Source: QQWI01 sp964522015
Lineage (GTDB): Bacteria > Bacillota > Clostridia > Peptostreptococcales > Acidaminobacteraceae
Direction of reading: 5' to 3'
Length of the DNA stretch: 18,228 nucleotides
Assembly (NCBI GenBank): GCA_964522015.1
Contig: CAZFST010000050.1
Span: 1 to 18,228, forward strand
The notes under the pieces: model-generated
Database searches by the model: none
What the model was told of the DNA's origin: nothing
The model's input: the letters and a program-made list of their open reading frames with translations, nothing else
Position numbers and translations under genes: made by a program
Shown: piece by piece, positions 1 through 7,084 of the stretch
Layout: each line of letters begins with the position of its first letter
Numbering within the stretch: position 1 is the first letter of the stretch

Positions 1-95
1 TCAAAAATGGTCTCAATGCCCTCGGCCTGGGCCTTCTTGAGCATCGCCTGCGCCGCGGGGTCCATGGATAGTTTTTCAAATTCTAACTCGGCCAT
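1..95 (-). CDS. cooS: Carbon monoxide dehydrogenase catalytic subunit, N-terminal fragment
   Basis: Only the first 31 codons lie in the window; the gene runs off the left edge. The reading begins MAELEFEKLSMDPAAQAMLK and continues to a GIETIFD segment. This resembles the N-terminus of anaerobic Ni-Fe CO dehydrogenases (CooS/AcsA), where an S-x-DPAAQ-x-M-x-x-KA segment followed by GIET-x-x-D precedes the first cluster-binding cysteines. Those enzymes interconvert CO and CO2 in the cytoplasm, alone or within the Wood-Ljungdahl pathway. The start is supported by an AAGGAG ribosome binding site at 102-107, six bases before the ATG. No cysteine ligand is visible because the fragment is too short, so the name depends on N-terminal similarity recalled from the family. 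Confidence 0.7.
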   Translation of the reverse strand, partial: MAELEFEKLSMDPAAQAMLKKAQAEGIETIF

Positions 96-153
96 AAAAA
101 ACTCCTTATTTCAGCAGGTTAATCCATAGTAATGACAATATCTCCTATTTACC

Positions 154-183
154 ATTATTACCATCTATACATAATCATGTCAA
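154..183 (-). promoter_or_regulatory. Sigma-70-like promoter for the cooS-like gene
   Basis: On the minus strand a perfect TTGACA (178-183) is followed 18 bases later by AATAAT (154-159), five of six matches to the -10 consensus. Transcription would begin near 147, leaving a leader of about 50 nt. An ATGGTAA motif occurs twice around the -10. No convincing CooA- or CRP-type dyad is seen. Confidence 0.5.
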
Positions 184-191
184 GGTAAAAT

Positions 192-995
192 TTAACGGGA
201 AGGAGGGGGCAGGAGGACCACGCGAAAGCCGATATAGCCGTCGGCATAGTCGGGGGGGGCGGATTGCCGGGCAGCGGCGCGCAGCTCCCGGGCCTGGGAA
301 AACCAGGAGCCGCCCTTGAGCAGTCGTAAGACCCCGGGTTTAAACGGGCCGCCGGCTCCCGAAGGAGTGTATTGATCCAGGCACCATTCCGCCACATTGC
401 CGGCCATATCGTACAGGCCGAAGCCGTTGGGAGGAAACGAGCCCACCGGGGCGCTGAGGCGCTGGGGCCCCTGGCGGTAGTTGGCCCGAAACACTCCCCC
501 TGCGTCGGGAAGTTCTTCGCCCCAGGGATAGGACTTCCCTATGAGGCCCCCCCGGGCCGCGGCCTCCCATCGGTCTTCCGTGGGCAACTGGTGGGATTTC
601 CCGGTTGCCTGGGTCAGCCACCGGCAAAAGGCCGCGGCGTCCTCCCAGGTGACTCCCACCACCGGCTGGGAAGGTGAGTTGAGGTTCTTATCCTGCCGGT
701 ACAGCGGTGGCTTATGGCCGGTGGCCTGGAGAAACCGGCCGTATTGGGCGTTGGTGGTTTCGGTCACCGCGATGTAAAAGGGTTCCAGCCTGACCCGGTG
801 GGGCATGGCCTCATCGGCGTAACGCCCCGGTTCCTGGGGCGGCGACCCCAAAAGGTAGTTACCGCTGGGGATCAACCGGAACCGGATGCCCTGGTGCTCC
901 AGCCCTTCCTGGGCCGGAGCCGGCAGGCCGTTTAATAAAATCCCCAGGAACCAGCCGATCCCGAGAACTAGTCGGAGCGTCTTTCCAATATCCAT
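192..995 (-). CDS. Exported SUMF1/FGE-sulfatase-domain protein
   Basis: This 267-residue protein opens with a signal-peptide-like stretch (basic residues, hydrophobic residues 8-22, an APAQ region near 26-29). It then carries a single FGE-sulfatase (SUMF1, C-type-lectin-like) domain. Visible family signatures are PVVGVTWEDAAAFCRWL at 111-127, LPTEDRWEAAARGG at 137-150, NGFGLYDMAGNVAEWC at 190-205, KGGSW at 227-231 and the closing GFRVV near 256. True formylglycine-generating enzymes have two copper-binding cysteines in the segment after GGSW. Here that segment (GGSWFSQARELRAAARQS) has none, so sulfatase activation is unlikely and a binding or regulatory periplasmic role is more probable. No sulfatase gene is nearby. 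The start has only a weak ribosome binding site. It reads in the same direction as the cooS-like gene with a 96-nt gap that holds that gene's promoter. Confidence 0.88.
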   Translation of the reverse strand: MDIGKTLRLVLGIGWFLGILLNGLPAPAQEGLEHQGIRFRLIPSGNYLLGSPPQEPGRYADEAMPHRVRLEPFYIAVTETTNAQYGRFLQATGHKPPLYRQDKNLNSPSQPVVGVTWEDAAAFCRWLTQATGKSHQLPTEDRWEAAARGGLIGKSYPWGEELPDAGGVFRANYRQGPQRLSAPVGSFPPNGFGLYDMAGNVAEWCLDQYTPSGAGGPFKPGVLRLLKGGSWFSQARELRAAARQSAPPDYADGYIGFRVVLLPPPSR

Positions 996-1033
996 GATGT
1001 TTCTATGATTATAAAAGAAAAGGTTAACCGGGG

Positions 1034-1149
1034 AAAAGGATAAAAGGGGGGAGATGGAAGAGTCGGGGGATTACCAGGTTCTGGCGCCTTTTTCCCCCTT
1101 CGGTCCTTTTATCCTTGTACCCCTAATTTTCTGACACCCTAATTTTCTG
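1034..1149. repeat. Inverted repeat plus 13-nt tandem direct repeat
   Basis: AAGGATAAAAGG at 1036-1047 is exactly complementary to CCTTTTATCCTT at 1105-1116. Immediately after, CCCTAATTTTCTG occurs twice (1121-1133 and 1137-1149) with a 3-nt spacer. The block lies between the GC-rich SUMF1-like gene and the AT-rich DUF262 gene, where an insertion boundary would be expected. No gene is seen in 996-1255. Confidence 0.6.
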
Positions 1150-1255
1150 CATCAATTCCGGAGAATACTTGATCTTGTAAAAATATTATGCTACTGGATT
1201 GAGAAAATGTTCATTTTGAAATGGATATATTTCTGGGTCAAATAGGAGTTATCGA

Positions 1256-2962
1256 ATGACTAACAAAATTCGAGATATCGGTACAGAAGACCTTAAAATT
1301 GAAGAACTTGTTAAACTTTTGCGGGAAGACAAATATCTAATTCCCACATTTCAAAGAGAATTTGTCTGGCAGCCGTATAATATAAAGAAACTATGGGATA
1401 GCATGTTAAAGTTTTATCCCATGGGAAGTCTTTTGTACTGGGAAACCGATTCTTACCTTCATACGCATCGGAAACTTGGAGGGTTTAAATTTCCACATGA
1501 TGAAGATACAATAAAAAAATTTAAAGAATGGAAATATATATTGGATGGTCAACAAAGGGCTACCTCTATTTTAGTATGTATGTTAGGAGGGAAAGGCCGG
1601 GTCGAAGGAGATGATAATTTTGACTTCACTCTATTTTTTGATGCAACAATGGGTGATTTTTTCTTTGCCAACGAGTTTGAAAATAGAAAGAAAAATGTGT
1701 TAGACGATCGATTTTTAGTCAGAATTAGGGATGTTCCTAAATGGGATTTTAATTTCTATAAGACAATTGGCGGCATTGAGGGGTTTAATGCAGAAATTGA
1801 AAATAATATGCAAGAAATCCAGAGGATGTTCACTGATTATAAGATTTCTGTAATTCGTATTCGTGGAGTTGAAGTAAATGAGGTTTGTGAAATATTTGAA
1901 CGTATTAATCAGGAGGGGAAAAAACTCGACCAAGTGGATATTATTGTAGCAAAGACATATCGTAATCCTAAGCCAGAGATTAATGATCCCGGCTTTTACT
2001 TACGTGATAACTTAAATAGACTTATAAATAGATTAGCTGAAAGTAAAAGTAGATGGAAGGATATTTATTATTTGCTGATAATTCAAATGGCTGCCATATG
2101 CTTGAGAAAAGAGTATACCGATACACGGAATCCTTTCGGCATCACACCTGCTGCACTGAACAACTTACAGACAAATCATTTACAAGATAATTGGAATAAA
2201 TTTGAGAAAACTATATTTGAGACGATTAAGTTTTTTACTGACCAAAAAATTTATGGGCCTGATATGTTACCATTCGTTTATCTAATGTTGCCTATTTGTC
2301 ATTATTTCCATAATAACAATTCTCCGAATCGGGACCTAACTCGCCAATGGTTTTGGAGAAACGCTTTCGGACTGGAATATTTCAGTAATTCATCAGATGT
2401 TTATAATTATTGCCAAGAATTTTTTTCAAAGCTCGAGCAAGGTTTTGTTGTTGAAATTCCAGAACTCGTTATTTCAAAGACAAGAATTGTACAAACAAAT
2501 TATTATTATAGAAATGCCCTCAGCCGTGCTGTTCTTGCATGGTTGGCAAACCATAAACCGATTGATTTCAGTGATCCTTATGCTGATGTACTTGATAACG
2601 TCTACCTATTATTAAATCAAGCACCCAATCTACACCATATATATCCACAAAATTTTCTTAATGGGATTGAAGAACTTCCCCAAGATATCTCTCCTGATAG
2701 CCTTATGAATATTTGTTTCTTGCGTGCAAGAACAAACATACAGATTAGTGATAAAAACCCACTTGTATATTTTAGAGAATATATGAATAAGGTTAGTAAT
2801 TTTGACTCAATTTTGGAATCGCATTTGATAGATATAGAATATATCAACAAGGAAGATTTTGTACCTCAAGATTATAAAGAATTTTTATTTTCCAGAGCCG
2901 AGTCTTTTTGTGAAACGCTTAAAAGAGCTTTGCCAAATGTTAATGTAAAAATTGTCCAATAA
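1256..2962 (+). CDS. DUF262 / HNH (GmrSD-type) protein, probable defence nuclease
   Basis: The 568-residue product combines an N-terminal DUF262 domain of ParB/Srx-like fold with a C-terminal DUF1524-like HNH region. DUF262 signatures are IPTFQREFVW at 29-38, DGQQRATS at 97-104 and FERINQEGKKLDQVDIIVAKTY near 214-235. The HNH-like part is LHHIYPQNFL starting at residue 459, followed by MNICFLRARTNIQISDKNP about 25 residues later. In characterised GmrSD enzymes DUF262 binds and hydrolyses NTP and the HNH part cleaves modified phage DNA. Here both parts sit in one protein and no methylase or restriction partner is adjacent. The start is supported by TAGGAG at 1243-1248. The gene is much richer in A and T than its neighbours and uses AT-ending codons, which suggests recent transfer. 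Target specificity cannot be inferred. Confidence 0.85.
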   Translation: MTNKIRDIGTEDLKIEELVKLLREDKYLIPTFQREFVWQPYNIKKLWDSMLKFYPMGSLLYWETDSYLHTHRKLGGFKFPHDEDTIKKFKEWKYILDGQQRATSILVCMLGGKGRVEGDDNFDFTLFFDATMGDFFFANEFENRKKNVLDDRFLVRIRDVPKWDFNFYKTIGGIEGFNAEIENNMQEIQRMFTDYKISVIRIRGVEVNEVCEIFERINQEGKKLDQVDIIVAKTYRNPKPEINDPGFYLRDNLNRLINRLAESKSRWKDIYYLLIIQMAAICLRKEYTDTRNPFGITPAALNNLQTNHLQDNWNKFEKTIFETIKFFTDQKIYGPDMLPFVYLMLPICHYFHNNNSPNRDLTRQWFWRNAFGLEYFSNSSDVYNYCQEFFSKLEQGFVVEIPELVISKTRIVQTNYYYRNALSRAVLAWLANHKPIDFSDPYADVLDNVYLLLNQAPNLHHIYPQNFLNGIEELPQDISPDSLMNICFLRARTNIQISDKNPLVYFREYMNKVSNFDSILESHLIDIEYINKEDFVPQDYKEFLFSRAESFCETLKRALPNVNVKIVQ

Positions 2963-3178
2963 CACTTGCCAATATTCGCCCTTTGTTAATCTTTCCATGT
3001 GATTCGTAACTCGGGACCCTTTGCAAATGTAGTTTGGATTGGGAATCCTCCCGGAAAATCGATAAATTCCCAGGGCGATCATAGCGACCCGGAAGGAGGA
3101 AGTCCCTCCCGAGGTGTCCGGTTTTCGACCCAGACCCAAGACCAAAGGTGCGGGCCAGGACCCCCAAATTTCTGCGCC

Positions 3179-3206
3179 TTGACAAATCCGCCGGACGGGG
3201 TATCAT
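3179..3206 (+). promoter_or_regulatory. Sigma-70-like promoter for the GNAT gene
   Basis: TTGACA at 3179-3184 and TATCAT at 3201-3206 are separated by 16 bases. Transcription would start near 3213, about 24 nt before the ATG at 3237. The rest of 2963-3178 holds no gene that I can support. Confidence 0.55.
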
Positions 3207-3236
3207 GGCTGAGAAGATCACTTTTTGAGGCTCCCC

Positions 3237-3806
3237 ATGATTAACTACGTGGCATACCGCAAGTTCGTAACCCTGAAGAACGGCAAGAGGGCGATGTTCC
3301 GGTTCTTGAATGAGCAGGACCGGGAAGCCCTGGTCCAACTGTTCCAGGAGGCCCCGGAGGAAGACATCCGGTTTCTGAAACAGAATGTCAAAGACCATAA
3401 ACTGGTCAACTACTGGATCGACCACCTGGATTACCGGAAGATCTTGCCTTTGGTGGCGGTGGACCTGGGGGATAACCGCCTCATTGCCGACGCCACCCTG
3501 CACCGGGGCAAACACGCGGCCAAACATATCGGCGAGGTGCGCATCTTTGTGTCCAGATCCTACCGCAACCTGGGGCTGGGCTTCCTGATGCTGGAGGAAA
3601 TGATCAACCTGGCCTTTCAGGAAAACCTCCTGCTCCTCAAGGCGGAGGTGTTGGCGGAGCATAAAAAAGTGATCAAAGCCTTTCGCACCAAAGGCTTCGA
3701 AATCAAAGCCACCCTGGAAGATTATTTTATCCGCAAAGACGGCGTCACCCACGACGTGGTGCTGATGATGCGCCACGTGCAAAAGAGAGACGAGGCGGAG
3801 TTTTAG
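3237..3806 (+). CDS. GNAT-family N-acetyltransferase
   Basis: This is a single-domain GNAT protein of 189 residues, likely transferring an acetyl group from acetyl-CoA to an amine or protein lysine. The acetyl-CoA-binding motif A is the stretch SYRNLGLGFLMLEEM near 108-122, where R-N-x-G-x-G matches the (R/Q)-x-x-G-x-G/A pyrophosphate loop. It is preceded by the beta-strand GEVRIFVS. The downstream segment with EVLAEHKKVIKAFRTKGFE is the usual motif B region. I chose ATG 3237 over an in-frame TTG at 3225 because GAGG at 3227-3230 is correctly spaced for it. The N-terminal part resembles stand-alone protein acetyltransferases, but no cyclic-nucleotide domain is fused. The substrate is unknown. 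Confidence 0.85.
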   Translation: MINYVAYRKFVTLKNGKRAMFRFLNEQDREALVQLFQEAPEEDIRFLKQNVKDHKLVNYWIDHLDYRKILPLVAVDLGDNRLIADATLHRGKHAAKHIGEVRIFVSRSYRNLGLGFLMLEEMINLAFQENLLLLKAEVLAEHKKVIKAFRTKGFEIKATLEDYFIRKDGVTHDVVLMMRHVQKRDEAEF

Positions 3807-3860
3807 GAGAGTGAGCAGTAAGCAGGAGATGGCCAATAGTTGAATAATCCAACTTAACAA

Positions 3861-3880
3861 TCAAAACTCAAAACTCAAAA
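3861..3880. repeat. Heptamer repeat TCAAAAC, about 3 units
   Basis: TCAAAAC is repeated in tandem just upstream of the GTG at 3884. Read on the other strand it is a GTTTTGA heptamer, matching the GTTTTNN heptamers at 12811 and 15104. Confidence 0.6.
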
Positions 3881-3883
3881 ACT

Positions 3884-5059
3884 GTGAATTGCCAATCCGG
3901 CCTGGAAGTTTTGCTCGCCGATCCCCCGTCCTGGGCCAAGGGGGCCAGGTTGGGTCTGCTTAGCCATCCCGCCAGTGTGGACCCCCAATTCCGCAGCGCC
4001 CGGGAACTCATCCACGCGCGTTTCCCCGGTCAGCTCAAAGTCCTGTTTAGCCCCCAGCACGGCCTGTTGGGGGAGAAACAGGACAACATGATTGCCTCGG
4101 CGGATTTTATCGACCCCCAACTTAAGCTACCGGTGGTGAGCCTCTATGGGCCGCGGCTGGCCCCGCCCCCCGATGCTTTGGAACTGTTGGACGTTCTCTT
4201 AGTGGACCTCCAGGATGTGGGCGCCCGGGTCTATACCTTCGCGGCCACGGTGGCCAAGGTCATGGAGACCGCGGCCACAACGGGCGTCAAGGTGGCGGTC
4301 CTGGACCGGCCCAACCCCATCAGCGGCGCCCAGGTGGAAGGGAATCTGCTGAAGCCGCAGTGGGCCTCCCTGGTGGGGCCGTACCCCCTGCCCATGCGCC
4401 ACGGCTTCACCCTGGGGGAATTATCTTATTATTATAATGTCACCCAAAATTTGCAGTGCGACTTGGAAGTGATCCGAGCCCGGGGATGGCGCCGGGAGGA
4501 TTATTTTGACTTGACCGGCCTGCCGTGGGTGCTGCCGTCCCCCAATCTCCCGGTCCTGGAAGGGGCCGTGGTCTATCCCGGCCAGGTGCTCCTGGAGGGC
4601 GCCAACCTGTCCGAAGGGCGGGGGACCACCCGCCCCTTTGAGCTGTTCGGCGCCCCCTTTTTAGAGCCGGGGCGGATTAAGGATCTTTTGAAGGACATCC
4701 CTCTTCCCGGGGTGGTTCTCCGGGAAGTCTGCTTTGAACCCACCTTTCACAAATGGTCCGGCCAGGTCTGTAAGGGGTTTCAACTCCATGTCACCCACCG
4801 CCGCGCCTTCAAGCCGTATTACACTACGCTGGCGCTGCTATGGGCCATCCGGCAATTATACCCGGAGCAATTCGCCTGGCGGGAACCTCCCTATGAGTAT
4901 GAGACGGAACGGCTGCCCATTGACCTGTTGACCGGCGACGCGGCCATCCGGGAGGGCATCGATCAGGGGACGCGGCCGGCGGAGCTGGAGGCCGCCTGGC
5001 AGGAGGAGCTGGCGGGGTTCATGGAAGCCCGGCGGGGTTTTCTGCTTTATGGCGATTAA
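3884..5059 (+). CDS. DUF1343 protein, NamZ-like exo-beta-N-acetylmuramidase family (GH171)
   Basis: The 391-residue product matches the DUF1343 family, whose characterised member NamZ (YbbC) releases MurNAc from the non-reducing end of peptidoglycan fragments. Recognisable segments are LGLLSHPASVD near residue 26, LFSPQHGLLGEKQDNMIASADF near 58-79, DVLLVDLQDVGARVYTFAATV near 104-124, LDRPNP near 143 and GPYPLPMRHGFTLGEL near 165-180. Many family members have a glutamate in the PEHG position; here it is glutamine (PQHG), as I recall for other members of this subfamily, and the effect on activity is unclear. No signal peptide is seen, so it is probably cytoplasmic. The start is GTG with no clear ribosome binding site, directly behind a heptamer repeat, so it is uncertain. 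It follows the GNAT gene by 77 bases in the same direction. A role in cell-wall recycling is inferred from the family only. Confidence 0.85.
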   Translation: MNCQSGLEVLLADPPSWAKGARLGLLSHPASVDPQFRSARELIHARFPGQLKVLFSPQHGLLGEKQDNMIASADFIDPQLKLPVVSLYGPRLAPPPDALELLDVLLVDLQDVGARVYTFAATVAKVMETAATTGVKVAVLDRPNPISGAQVEGNLLKPQWASLVGPYPLPMRHGFTLGELSYYYNVTQNLQCDLEVIRARGWRREDYFDLTGLPWVLPSPNLPVLEGAVVYPGQVLLEGANLSEGRGTTRPFELFGAPFLEPGRIKDLLKDIPLPGVVLREVCFEPTFHKWSGQVCKGFQLHVTHRRAFKPYYTTLALLWAIRQLYPEQFAWREPPYEYETERLPIDLLTGDAAIREGIDQGTRPAELEAAWQEELAGFMEARRGFLLYGD

Positions 5060-5077
5060 ATGAGGGCCAGTAAAAAA

Positions 5078-5160
5078 TTTATCACAAAGACACCAAGGTT
5101 CACATAAGGAAAGACATCTTGGTGGACCTTGGTGTTCTTGGTGTCTTTGTGGTGAAATAT
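5078..5160. repeat. CACAAAGACACCAAG inverted-repeat element
   Basis: ATCACAAAGACACCAAGG at 5081-5098 is mirrored as an imperfect inverted copy (CTTGGTGTCTTTGTGGTGAA at 5137-5156), with a further CCTTGGTG at 5127-5134. The arms are separated by about 40 bases and could form a long hairpin in RNA or a cruciform. Elements with this wording recur between genes in many environmental bacteria. Here it separates the NamZ-like and acetolactate decarboxylase genes. Confidence 0.75.
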
Positions 5161-5189
5161 TCGCTCCCCGAACCTGAGGAGAGTTCCCC

Positions 5190-5963
5190 ATGCGAAAATG
5201 GTTCTGTTTGGTCGGGCTGCTGCTTCTGTTGGCGGGGGCCTCCATTCCCGGGGCCCATGCCGGCGAAGTCCTCTTTCAATATTCCACCTTTGATGCGTTG
5301 CTGGGGGGCTTATACGACGGCGGCCTGACCCTGGGGGAGTTGAAGAAGCACGGCAACCTGGGGTTAGGGACCTTTACTGCCCTGGACGGGGAGATGGTGG
5401 TCCTGGACGGCCGGGTCTATCAGGTCAAGGTTGACGGCAAGGTGTACCGCCCGGCGGATACGGTGACCACGCCCTTCGCCACGGTGACCTCGTTCTCTCC
5501 CCAAAAATCCTATCCCCTCAAACAGGTGGGGAGCCTGCAGGAACTGACCCGGCTGTTGGACCAGGCCCTGCCCAGCTCCAATTTTTTTTATGCCGTCAGG
5601 ATCGACGGGAGATTTCAGCGAGTGGCTGCCCGCTCAGTCCCTCGGCAGTCCCGGCCTTATCCGCCCCTGGCCCAGGTGGTGGAGAAGCAGGCCGTGTTCC
5701 ATTTTCAGGACGTGGAGGGCGTCATCCTGGGATTCCGCTGTCCGTCCTTCGTCAAAGGCGTCAATGTGCCGGGGTATCACCTGCACTTCCTGACCAAAGA
5801 CAGGACTGCGGGGGGGCATGTGCAAGACGCGGCTTTTGAAAATCTCACGGTCCAGGTGGACTTGATCCGCCGGTTCACTATGGTTCTTCCGGAAGAAAAG
5901 GAATTCCATGGATTAGACCTGGGTCAGGACAAGAGCAAAGAACTGGAGAAGGTGGAGAAGTAA
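5190..5963 (+). CDS. Exported alpha-acetolactate decarboxylase
   Basis: This 257-residue protein matches acetolactate decarboxylase (AlsD/BudA type), a zinc enzyme converting 2-acetolactate to (R)-acetoin and CO2. After a signal peptide (MRKW, hydrophobic 6-18, AHAG cleavage region near 22-25) come FQYSTFDALLGGLYDG at 29-44, LGTFTALDGEMVVLDG at 59-74 with the conserved E68, FYAVRIDGRF at 133-142 with the conserved arginine, and GYHLHFLTKDRTAGGHVQD at 195-213. H197, H199 and H210 of that last segment match the zinc ligands. Family length is about 240-260, so it is complete. The ATG at 5190 follows a GAGGAG-type ribosome binding site near 5177-5182. No acetolactate synthase gene is adjacent, so the substrate must come from branched-chain amino acid synthesis or from outside. 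Secretion is known for Brevibacillus enzymes; the periplasmic location here is inferred from the signal peptide. Confidence 0.9.
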   Translation: MRKWFCLVGLLLLLAGASIPGAHAGEVLFQYSTFDALLGGLYDGGLTLGELKKHGNLGLGTFTALDGEMVVLDGRVYQVKVDGKVYRPADTVTTPFATVTSFSPQKSYPLKQVGSLQELTRLLDQALPSSNFFYAVRIDGRFQRVAARSVPRQSRPYPPLAQVVEKQAVFHFQDVEGVILGFRCPSFVKGVNVPGYHLHFLTKDRTAGGHVQDAAFENLTVQVDLIRRFTMVLPEEKEFHGLDLGQDKSKELEKVEK

Positions 5964-5999
5964 AGGGCAAGTTGAGAAATGCCACCGGTGCCGATCCTT

Positions 6000-6470
6000 A
6001 AGGCTGGGCCTCTGAACCACTGGGGTTCTTCAACTTGGGGTCGGCAAATCGCTGCTTGAGGTTTCTTTTCTGAATGTCTTTGACCAAATCCCGGCCACCT
6101 TCAGGAACCGGGACACATCCCTGATGGTCATATGCCGGGACAATTCCAAAACACCGCGCTCCAAGACATGGGTATAGCTGCGGCGTTCCTGGGCGAAATC
6201 GACCTTGACCTGACGCAACACCCCGCACAGCAGACACCAAGGCCGCTGTACCTGCAAAACGATCCGCACCGGCTTGAGGCCGATGGGCGCTGTTGAGAAG
6301 CGTCGCAGGACCACCCCTTTACGCTGGACTTTATAAGAACGACCTACCGGACCGCGTCGAGAAAAGCGATCTTGGCGAACGTGGAAATGGATGGCTTCCT
6401 CATAGTAACGGTTGCAGACATGTTGATAGCCGCGCAGGCCGAATCCATGGCAAAGTAGGCTGGTGGACAT
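6000..6470 (-). pseudogene. ISL3-family transposase remnant, frameshifted and truncated
   Basis: Reading leftwards from an ATG with an AAGGAG site, the N-terminus MSTSLLCHGFGLRGY and the segment VLELSRHMTIRDVSRFLKV match ISL3-type transposases (zf-ISL3 followed by the ISL3 helix-turn-helix). The second zinc-finger pair survives as WCLLCGV, but the first pair is lost. Near 6085-6095 the homology moves to another frame and continues as DLVKDIQKRNLKQRFADPKL, so a single-base indel has broken the gene. Homology stops near 6030, and the entire DDE catalytic domain is missing. It is a dead insertion-sequence fragment between the acetolactate decarboxylase gene and the Tad cluster. Confidence 0.85.
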
Positions 6471-6540
6471 GGGGAGGCTCCTTTTGACTGACTCTTGGCC
6501 GGGTCGTCTTTAGGAGAACCGCAGGTCCACTCTTTTGTCA

Positions 6541-6907
6541 ACAGGTACGCTTAAACCGGATTAACCGTAAATAATCTAATTAATAATCAAACTAAAATTC
6601 TCTTGACACAAGTTGCTAACCTAATATAATTAAGTTAAAAATTAAACTTTTGCTTATTTTGGAGAAAACCCTGGAATAGTTGGAACAGTCCGGATCCAGG
6701 AAAATTGAAGGCTGGGCGTGGGGGCTGAGAAAATCATTCCCTGCCGGAACCTCAACGGCAATTTCCCCATGGTCGAGAGAGACCCAGCCATCCAATCCTA
6801 TGCACTCCATGCCGTCCTGTAGCGGTGAGACGATATATTGAAGCAACGAAACAAAGGTTCCATAACCAAAGGTATACCCCAAAAATCCTGACTTGGAGGG
6901 CTTAACT
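6541..6907. other. Intergenic region and long leader of the flp gene
   Basis: The stretch is AT-rich up to 6655 and holds the promoter described separately, followed by a leader of about 270 nt. I find no convincing protein gene on the + strand. On the - strand, a 64-codon reading starting at 6812 (MECIGLDGW...) has gene-like codons but no recognised family. No riboswitch consensus such as the c-di-GMP GEMM motif was recognised by eye. Confidence 0.5.
6603..6630 (+). promoter_or_regulatory. Sigma-70 promoter of the Tad operon
   Basis: A perfect TTGACA (6603-6608) and a perfect TATAAT (6625-6630) are 16 bases apart in an AT-rich segment. This is the strongest promoter in the window by sequence. 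It would give a leader of about 270 nt before the Flp pilin ATG at 6908. Confidence 0.75.
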
Positions 6908-7084
6908 ATGGAGTGCATCAAAAATTTTTTGGTCGATGAATCTGGGGCCACTGCGGTGGAATACGGGATCGTCGTGGCGCTCATTGCCGGGGCGATCATC
7001 CTGGCCCTCACAGCTTTGGGTGGGAACCTGGGCAGCCTGTTTGACAGCATGGCCGGGAAAGTAAAACCCGTGGGTGGGGGTTAA
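6908..7084 (+). CDS. flp: Flp/Fap-type pilin prepilin
   Basis: The 58-residue product is a type IVb Flp prepilin, the structural subunit of the Tad pilus. A short leader of 13 residues ends in glycine. The mature N-terminus would be ATAVEYGIVVALIAGAIIL, with the glutamate at +5 and tyrosine at +6 that define Flp pilins. One hydrophobic helix and a short polar, glycine-rich C-terminus follow. ATG 6908 is preferred over the upstream TTG at 6893 because GGAGGG at 6895-6900 lies seven bases before it. It is the first gene of the Tad cluster, and processing needs a TadV/CpaA peptidase that is not encoded in this window. The first 11 bases of the gene are perfectly complementary to 6800-6810 in its own leader. 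Confidence 0.93.
   Translation: MECIKNFLVDESGATAVEYGIVVALIAGAIILALTALGGNLGSLFDSMAGKVKPVGGG

Noticed and set aside
2940..3860. Minus-strand 306-codon open frame
   Set aside because: It lies antisense to the GNAT gene and its promoter and has a histidine- and glutamine-rich product with no family likeness.
6640..6900. c-di-GMP (GEMM) riboswitch in the flp leader
   Set aside because: Such switches control pili in related bacteria, but the conserved loop and receptor sequences were not found by eye.
6616..7050. Minus-strand 144-codon frame across the flp leader and gene
   Set aside because: Its first half is antisense to the Flp pilin and matches no family. The part from 6812 leftwards has gene-like codons but weak start signals, so it is mentioned only as a possibility.
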